A program made the position numbers and the translations under genes. The notes beneath the pieces were generated by a model. It saw only the letters and a list, made by a program, of their open reading frames with translations, was not told the origin of the DNA and did not search any database. A stretch of 10,806 nt of DNA from Lentisphaeria bacterium (lineage in GTDB: Bacteria > Verrucomicrobiota > Lentisphaeria > Oligosphaerales > Oligosphaeraceae), in assembly GCA_028699735.1 (NCBI GenBank), contig JAQVUB010000047.1, positions 1-10,806 of the forward strand. Direction: 5' to 3'. Below are positions 6,842 to 10,806 of the stretch, piece after piece; the stretch's first letter is position 1, and each line of letters opens with the position of its first letter.

Positions 6842-7038
6842 GGTAATGCGTCAGTTTTTGGATGACAGTGGTAATTTTTTAAACAACGAAATACACAAAA
6901 GGATACGAAAAAAATTCATGGGATATACGACGCATGCTCGCATTCAAAGCAGCTTCCATGAATTTTTTTCGTGTCCTTTTGTGTATTTCGTTGTTCAAAA
7001 AGAATTCCTCCGTTACCCGGCTTCACTGACGTATAACC
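6842..7038 (+). mobile_element. Palindromic dispersed element, copy 2, with 6-bp target duplication
   Basis: A 197-nt element with 13-nt terminal inverted repeats, GGTAATGCGTCAG (6842-6854) and CTGACGTATAACC (7026-7038), which match at 11 of 13 positions. Inner arms at about 6876-6921 and 6956-7001 pair over 46 nt with two differences, around a 34-nt loop. It is flanked exactly by ATTCCG on both sides (6836-6841 and 7039-7044), the signature of transposition. It has no coding capacity. Its right end supplies the last codons and stop of the CoA-transferase gene. It would form a very long hairpin in the operon transcript, though no T-tract follows it, so it is not a standard terminator. Confidence 0.82.
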
Positions 7039-8554
7039 ATTCCGGCATGGTTTTCAGATCGGGACTGATTGCCGGCGTGAAGGCCATGTGGTCAAGAATA
7101 TCGCGCTGCAAATCGATACCGGGGGCGATTTCGGTCAGTTCGAAGCCGCTGTCGGTCAGCCGGAAGACGGCTCGCTCGGTGATAAAAAGCACAGGCTGTT
7201 TTTTGCGGCGTGCAAAGTCTCCGCTGAAAGTGATGTGTTCCACTGCCTGGACAAATTTGTCGAAGCGTCCCTCGGTCAGAATACGCAGGTTCCCGTCTTT
7301 GAACTCCATTTCCAGTCCGCCGGCGGTGAAGGTTCCGGTGAAGACCACCTTGGCGGCATTCTGGGTGATGTTCATAAAGCCGCCGATGCCGGCGATGCGT
7401 CCGGAGAATTTGCTGACATTGACATTGCCGTGAGCGTCGGCTTCGGCCAGTCCGAGGAATGCGACATCGAGTCCACCGCCGTCATAGAAATCGAACATAT
7501 AGGGCTGATCAATGACCGCCTGCGGGAAAGTGGACGCTCCAAAGCTGAGTCCGGAAGCGGGGATGCCGCCGATCGGTCCTGCTTCAACGGTGAAAGTCAT
7601 ATCTCCGAGGCGGCCTTCCTCATAGGCGGCCAGGGCAATCCCCTCAGGCAGGCCGATGCCGAGATTGACTACGGCACCTGAGGCGATTTCTGCGAGCGCC
7701 CTCCGTGCGATATAACGTCGTGGTCCTGCTTCGAGGTGTGGCAGTGCCAGAGTTGTGACATCGCCTTGCCGGATATAGTTTGGATTGAAGCGTTCGGCAA
7801 AGGTCTGCAGATGTTCACCCGCCGGAGCAACCACCACCGCATCCACAAATATGCCGGGAATCTGAATACTCTTCGGGTCACGGCTGAAGTCTTCCGCAAG
7901 GCGCTCTACCTGCACAATAACCTTGCCGCCGCAATTCTTCACCGCAATGGCAATCGACAGCGCTTCCGCGGAAATGACTTCATTCTCGAAGGAAATATTG
8001 CCGAAGCTGTCGCTGGATGTGCCGCTCAACAGTCCGATATCCAGCTTGAATGCCTTGTAAAACAACCATTCGCGACCGGCAAGTTGCACAAGCTCCACCA
8101 GATCCTCGACGCTGCGCTCATTTAATTTGCCGCCACCATGACGTGGATCAACAAACGTATGCAGTCCGACATGCGTCAGACGACCGGGAGTCCCGGAGGC
8201 AATCTCACGGAACAGTTGACTGATCACACCCTGGGGAAAATTGTAGGCCTCGATGCGGTTCTCCAACGCCATGCGCCCCATCGCCGGAGCCAGATTCCAG
8301 TGCCCGCCAATTACCCGCTTCAGCATACCCTCATGGCCAAAGTGATTGAGACCACGGCTCTTGCCATCCCCCTGACCGGCAGCATAAACCAGTGTCAAAC
8401 CCGACGGAGAACCCTCCTCCAGAAAACGCTTCTCCAACTCCGCTGTCAATAATTCCGGATGCGTGCAGCCGACAAAACCCCCGGTGGCCAGCGAAGCCCC
8501 GTCCGGTATCATCGCCACCGCTTCCGAAGCGGTCATAATCTTCACTTTGCGCAT
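7013..8554 (-). CDS. Acyl-CoA:acetate/3-ketoacid CoA-transferase (fused alpha-beta)
   Basis: Moves CoA between acyl-CoA and a free acid such as acetoacetate, acetate or propionate. The 513-aa single chain carries both halves of the family I CoA-transferases, as in YdiF-type and propionate CoA-transferases. The N-terminal half has DGASLATGGFVGC (18-30) and the C-terminal half starts near 278. The catalytic glutamate is E324 in TVEAGPIGG, and GIGLPEG (299-305) and GGFMNITQ (391-398) are also conserved. The ATG at 8554 is preceded by a G-rich ribosome site. The gene is first after a sigma-54 promoter at 8652-8667 and is followed by thiolase. Oddity: the last codons (from W506, ending YVSEAG) and the stop are encoded by the inserted element. 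The inferred original end reads MPEFMFI then TGA at 6822-6824. The physiological acid cannot be decided from sequence; acetoacetate fits the neighbours best. Confidence 0.92.
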   Translation of the reverse strand: MRKVKIMTASEAVAMIPDGASLATGGFVGCTHPELLTAELEKRFLEEGSPSGLTLVYAAGQGDGKSRGLNHFGHEGMLKRVIGGHWNLAPAMGRMALENRIEAYNFPQGVISQLFREIASGTPGRLTHVGLHTFVDPRHGGGKLNERSVEDLVELVQLAGREWLFYKAFKLDIGLLSGTSSDSFGNISFENEVISAEALSIAIAVKNCGGKVIVQVERLAEDFSRDPKSIQIPGIFVDAVVVAPAGEHLQTFAERFNPNYIRQGDVTTLALPHLEAGPRRYIARRALAEIASGAVVNLGIGLPEGIALAAYEEGRLGDMTFTVEAGPIGGIPASGLSFGASTFPQAVIDQPYMFDFYDGGGLDVAFLGLAEADAHGNVNVSKFSGRIAGIGGFMNITQNAAKVVFTGTFTAGGLEMEFKDGNLRILTEGRFDKFVQAVEHITFSGDFARRKKQPVLFITERAVFRLTDSGFELTEIAPGIDLQRDILDHMAFTPAISPDLKTMPEWLYVSEAG

Positions 8555-8581
8555 GCCAATCCCCCCATCTGATACTATTTT

Positions 8582-8614
8582 TTAACCACGAAAGGCACGA
8601 AAAAACACGAAAAA
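8582..8614 (-). repeat. Short CACGAAA-periodic repeat in the CoA-transferase leader
   Basis: TTAACCACGAAAGG, CACGAAAAAA, CACGAAAAAG: three units of 9-10 nt, the same class as the single arms at 4597-4668 and 5565-5636 but reading the opposite way. It abuts the GATC hairpin and lies in the predicted untranslated leader of the sigma-54 transcript. Confidence 0.65.
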
Positions 8615-8648
8615 GATCCGACCGATCTGTCTGATCCGTCGGATCTTT
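8612..8648 (-). terminator. GATC-repeat hairpin, possible terminator or attenuator
   Basis: Arms of 16 nt (8612-8627 and 8633-8648, AAAGATCCGACCGATC and GATCCGTCGGATCTTT) pair with one mismatch around a 5-nt loop. Read on the minus strand, the stem is followed by TTTTT. It is made of 9-nt GATCCGACC-like units. It lies just downstream of the sigma-54 promoter, overlapping the predicted transcription start near 8641. A transcript reading in from the activator gene would contain the whole stem, but a transcript starting at 8641 would lack the first 7 nt. Terminator function is inferred from shape only. Confidence 0.5.
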
Positions 8649-8651
8649 CAT

Positions 8652-8667
8652 AGCAGCTATCATGCCA
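8652..8667 (-). promoter_or_regulatory. Sigma-54 (-24/-12) promoter of the CoA-transferase operon
   Basis: On the minus strand the sequence TGGCATGATAGCTGCT matches the sigma-54 consensus TGGCACG-N4-TTGCW with one change in each box, and the GG and GC are separated by exactly 10 nt. The expected start is near 8641, leaving a leader of about 87 nt before the ATG at 8554. The gene immediately upstream encodes a sigma-54 activator, which strongly supports the call. Confidence 0.78.
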
Positions 8668-8693
8668 AAGGAAATGCCGGGGAAATGAACAAG

Positions 8694-8707
8694 AACAGAA
8701 TTCTGTT
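8694..8707. promoter_or_regulatory. 14-nt perfect palindrome, candidate activator site
   Basis: AACAGAATTCTGTT is a perfect palindrome centred about 60 nt upstream of the predicted sigma-54 start. Dimeric Fis-type activators bind such dyads. It is closer to the promoter than is usual for enhancer sites, so this is only a candidate. Confidence 0.35.
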
Positions 8708-8729
8708 TACAAGCAATATCGGAATAAAG

Positions 8730-8747
8730 TGTCCGGAAATAAGGACA
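8730..8747. promoter_or_regulatory. Inverted repeat TGTCC-N8-GGACA, candidate activator site
   Basis: Perfect 5-nt arms with an 8-nt spacer, centred about 97 nt upstream of the predicted sigma-54 start, a normal distance for an upstream activating site. It lies in the non-coding gap between the activator gene and its likely target. Confidence 0.4.
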
Positions 8748-8802
8748 TTAATTTTGGGTGCTTGTGAGATATGTCTTGTAATCAGTACAAAATATTTCTT
8801 AT

Positions 8803-10194
8803 TTACTTGATACTGTCCTGCTTTTCGGACAGATTGAGTTTTGTCATCCGTTCATAGAGATTGGATCGGCTGATATGCAGAAGTTTAGCCGCTTTGGCCT
8901 TTTTGCCTTTGCTGAACTTCAGTGCATATTGGATGGCTGCTTTTTCGCAATTTTGCATTTGCTGTTGCAGGGATTTCGGGGGTTGTTCTGCGGGGGCGAA
9001 TCCGCCGATATAGTCCGGGAGGTGTTGCAATTCGATGTTGCGTGCGTTATCCATCAGGGTGATGGCCCGTTCGAGGGTATTTTCGAGTTCGCGGACGTTT
9101 CCGGGCCAGTCGTAGCGGAGCAGGGCCTGCATGGCGTCCGGGGTTACGGAGTCGACGTAACGTCCCATTTTATCGCAGAGTTTTTCCAGCAGTTGGGTGA
9201 TGAGCGGTTCGATATCTTCCGGGCGTTCCCGGAGGGTTGGAATGGTAATTCCGAAGACATTGAGGCGGTAGAAGAGGTCATTGCGGAAGCTTCCGTCGGC
9301 AGTCAGTTCTTCGAGGTTGCGGTTGGTGGCCGCGATGATGCGGACATCGACGGCGACCGGGTAGGGGGCTCCAACCTTTTCGATTTCCTTTTCCTGCAGG
9401 ACGCGCAGCAGTTTGGCCTGCATGGCCAGCGGCATATCGCCGACTTCATCAAGGAAGATCGTGCCGCCATGGGCGACTTCGAATTTGCCGGGTTTGCCGC
9501 CTTTTGCGGCACCGGTGAAGGCGCCGGCCTGGTATCCAAAGAGCTCCGATTCCATCAGTTCCCGTGGAATGGCCGCGCAGTTGACTTTGACAAAGGGCTT
9601 CATCGCCCGGGCGCTGGCCTGATGGATTGCGTGAGCGAAAAGTTCTTTGCCGGTACCACTTTCGCCCTGAAGCAGGATATTGGCGTCGGTCAGGGCTGCT
9701 TTTTCGGCCAGGGATTTGGCCAGCAGCAGTTTGTCGCTGCTACCAGTGATATGGTGGAAGGAGTATTTGGCCTGACCGGGACCGCGGCTGCTGCTGCGGA
9801 AGTGTTCCAGCTGGTATTGCAGATTGGTCAGACGCTCATGCAGCACATTGAGTTCGTGAATATTCCGGAACATGACTTTGCCGACTGCGCCGACCACACG
9901 ACCATCCTGATGCAATGGATAACGCGAAGCGACCATGTAGGCCCCCTTGATCAGCTGCAGTTGCGCGGTTTCGGCTTTGCCGCTTTCCAGCACCTGCGGC
10001 AATCGCGTGTTTTCAATGACTTCGCTGACGTGCTTTCCGATCGCATCGGCGGCTTTAATGCCGAGAAAATCCGCGTAGGCCCGGCTGATCAGCGTGATCA
10101 TTCCCTTTGCATCGACGACGACAATGCCGTCGCAGGCCAGTTCCAGCAGCTTGTCAACCATAAAATCGGCTTGGACATCAGATTTACCGGACAT
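8803..10194 (-). CDS. Sigma-54-dependent transcriptional activator (PAS-AAA+-Fis)
   Basis: Bacterial enhancer-binding protein of 463 aa that opens sigma-54 promoters using ATP. An N-terminal PAS domain (about 12-115) replaces the receiver domain of two-component members, so it probably senses a ligand or metabolic state directly. The AAA+ core has Walker A GESGTGKE (177-184), the sigma-54 contact loop GAFTGA (224-229), Walker B GTIFLDE (244-250) and FYRLNV (308-313), followed by WPGNVREL (363-370). A Fis-type helix-turn-helix is at about 428-455 (AAKLLHISRSNLYERM). The start is ATG 10194, with AGGAG 8 nt upstream, rather than ATG 10218, which has no ribosome site. It stands directly upstream of the sigma-54 promoter of the CoA-transferase group, its likely target. 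The inducer is unknown; acetoacetate or a short-chain acid is a guess from context. Confidence 0.94.
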   Translation of the reverse strand: MSGKSDVQADFMVDKLLELACDGIVVVDAKGMITLISRAYADFLGIKAADAIGKHVSEVIENTRLPQVLESGKAETAQLQLIKGAYMVASRYPLHQDGRVVGAVGKVMFRNIHELNVLHERLTNLQYQLEHFRSSSRGPGQAKYSFHHITGSSDKLLLAKSLAEKAALTDANILLQGESGTGKELFAHAIHQASARAMKPFVKVNCAAIPRELMESELFGYQAGAFTGAAKGGKPGKFEVAHGGTIFLDEVGDMPLAMQAKLLRVLQEKEIEKVGAPYPVAVDVRIIAATNRNLEELTADGSFRNDLFYRLNVFGITIPTLRERPEDIEPLITQLLEKLCDKMGRYVDSVTPDAMQALLRYDWPGNVRELENTLERAITLMDNARNIELQHLPDYIGGFAPAEQPPKSLQQQMQNCEKAAIQYALKFSKGKKAKAAKLLHISRSNLYERMTKLNLSEKQDSIK

Positions 10195-10227
10195 TGCGGG
10201 AACTCCTATTTGGAACATAAAAACTCA

Positions 10228-10241
10228 GCCGGATTGCCGGC
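10228..10241. repeat. Small inverted repeat upstream of the activator gene
   Basis: GCCGG-ATTG-CCGGC, perfect 5-nt arms with a 4-nt loop, 34 nt upstream of the activator start. It may be an operator or leader hairpin, but there is nothing to tell it from chance. Confidence 0.25.
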
Positions 10242-10253
10242 AGGAAAGAAACA

Positions 10254-10451
10254 AGTAATGCATAAGTGAACTTGGATAACAGAGATATTCTTTTTGAACA
10301 ACGAAAAGCACGAAACGCCCCGAAAAAATTTCATGGGAAGCGGCTTTAACTGCGGGAATGCGTTGTTCATCCCATGAAATTTTTTCGGGTCCTTAGTGTC
10401 TTTCGTTGTAAAAAAAATACCACAGCCCCCCAGCTTTGCTGACGCATTACT
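10254..10451 (-). mobile_element. Palindromic dispersed element, copy 3 (inverted)
   Basis: A 198-nt element in the opposite orientation to copies 1 and 2. Ends AGTAATGCATAAG (10254-10266) and CTGACGCATTACT (10439-10451) match at 11 of 13 positions. Inner arms at about 10291-10338 and 10370-10417 are less perfect than in the other copies (an offset and several mismatches), so this copy is probably older. Read on the minus strand its loop (CAACGCATTCCCGCA then AAAGCCGCTTCC) matches the loop of copy 2. No flanking direct repeat is seen. It fills most of the 282-nt gap between the AraC regulator and the activator. Confidence 0.72.
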
Positions 10452-10476
10452 GCTCAAGGAAGGAGTTCGGGCAGAT

Positions 10477-10806
10477 TCATCGGGGATTATGTCGATATTG
10501 CAGGGGGGTGCATCCGTAGGTTTTTTTAAACAGTCGGAAGAAGTAGCTTGGGCTTTCGATGCCGCAGTCATTTGCCAGAGAATAGACATCGCAAGTTCCC
10601 ATACCCAGACGTGCTGCGGCATGTTCCATACGGATGCGGTTGAGCACATCCCTCGGGGTGGTATTGGCGTATTTTTTCAGAATGCGACTGACATATTCCA
10701 AGGTATAGCCGCTGAGTTTCTGCATTGCGCGCGGTCCCATCTTCAGCCATTGTGGTTCATCCAGCCGTGCGATGGTTTGCTGGAGCCATTCCGGGCAGTC
10801 ATGATA
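10477..10806 (-). CDS. AraC-family transcriptional regulator, C-terminal part (5' end outside window)
   Basis: The last 109 residues of an AraC/XylS-type DNA-binding domain; the frame is open to the right edge, so sensor domain and start are not visible. The first helix-turn-helix is around residues 27-50 (MQKLSGYTLEYVSRILKKY) and the second around 73-96 (DVYSLANDCGIESPSYFFRLFKK), followed by the family signature GCTPLQYR (98-105). The EPQWLKM.. wording just before the domain resembles AraC proteins of Victivallis-type bacteria as I recall them. The stop lies 26 nt from element copy 3. Same strand as the activator but separated from it by 282 nt, so co-regulation is not implied. Target unknown. 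Confidence 0.9.
   Translation of the reverse strand, partial: YHDCPEWLQQTIARLDEPQWLKMGPRAMQKLSGYTLEYVSRILKKYANTTPRDVLNRIRMEHAAARLGMGTCDVYSLANDCGIESPSYFFRLFKKTYGCTPLQYRHNPR

Noticed and set aside
8331..8663. 110-codon frame on the minus strand across the CoA-transferase start
   Set aside because: It is translated repeat and leader DNA (FRVFSCL-type wording) followed by an out-of-frame reading of the CoA-transferase; the CoA-transferase frame is clearly the coding one.
8776..8790. TTGTA-N5-TACAA as terminator of the activator gene
   Set aside because: Only a 5-bp AT-rich stem with no following T-run on the minus strand.
8875..10269. Long open frame (464 codons) on the plus strand opposite the sigma-54 activator gene
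   Set aside because: It mirrors the activator gene, has low-complexity Phe/Gly/Asp-rich composition typical of antisense reading, no domain and no ribosome site. The minus-strand protein has complete conserved motifs.
10248..10457. Target duplication around element copy 3
   Set aside because: The six bases on each side (GAAACA and GCTCAA) differ; shifting the ends by a few bases does not give a match. This copy may be too old.

Overview
The window looks like chromosomal DNA of a Gram-negative anaerobe of the PVC group, most likely Lentisphaerota (Victivallis-like). This rests on the style of the AraC regulator and sigma-54 activator and on dispersed repeats built from CACGAAA-type units. It is recognition from memory, not a database result. 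No rRNA, tRNA, CRISPR array or transposase gene was seen.

Layout. Bases 1-2491 (+) hold the 3' part of a long class I mannose-6-phosphate isomerase gene, followed directly by an ROK-family sugar kinase. Bases 2498-3180 (-) hold an AT-rich two-gene module: a nucleotidyltransferase-fold protein overlapping a 66-aa partner. Bases 3694-8554 (-) hold four metabolic genes, in transcription order: a fused acyl-CoA:acetate/3-ketoacid CoA-transferase, an acetyl-CoA acetyltransferase (thiolase), a 3-hydroxybutyryl-CoA dehydrogenase and an NAD-type SDR. Bases 8803-10194 (-) encode a PAS/AAA+/Fis sigma-54 activator. A partial AraC-family regulator (-) runs off the right edge.

How the genes work together. 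A near-consensus sigma-54 promoter (8652-8667, minus strand) lies between the activator gene and the CoA-transferase. The simplest reading is a regulon in which the activator senses a small molecule through its PAS domain and switches on acetoacetate/3-hydroxybutyrate (or short-chain acyl-CoA) metabolism: dehydrogenation to the acetoacetyl level, CoA transfer, and thiolysis to acetyl-CoA. No crotonase or acyl-CoA dehydrogenase is present, so a complete butyrate pathway is not shown.

The most unusual content is the non-coding repeats. Three copies of a palindromic element of about 200 nt (core 3294-3495; 6842-7038; 10254-10451, the last inverted) share terminal inverted repeats, long inner arms and a related central loop, which resembles an uncharacterised MITE. 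The middle copy is flanked by an exact 6-bp direct repeat. Removing it together with one 6-bp copy gives a CoA-transferase ending only 19 nt before the thiolase start, so the element seems to have inserted into the end of the gene and supplied its present last codons. Two related 72-nt repeats occupy the next two gene junctions. A separate 9-nt tandem repeat (GATCCGACC-like) occurs at three places: inside the tail of the kinase, in the dehydrogenase/SDR gap, and as a strong hairpin just downstream of the sigma-54 promoter.
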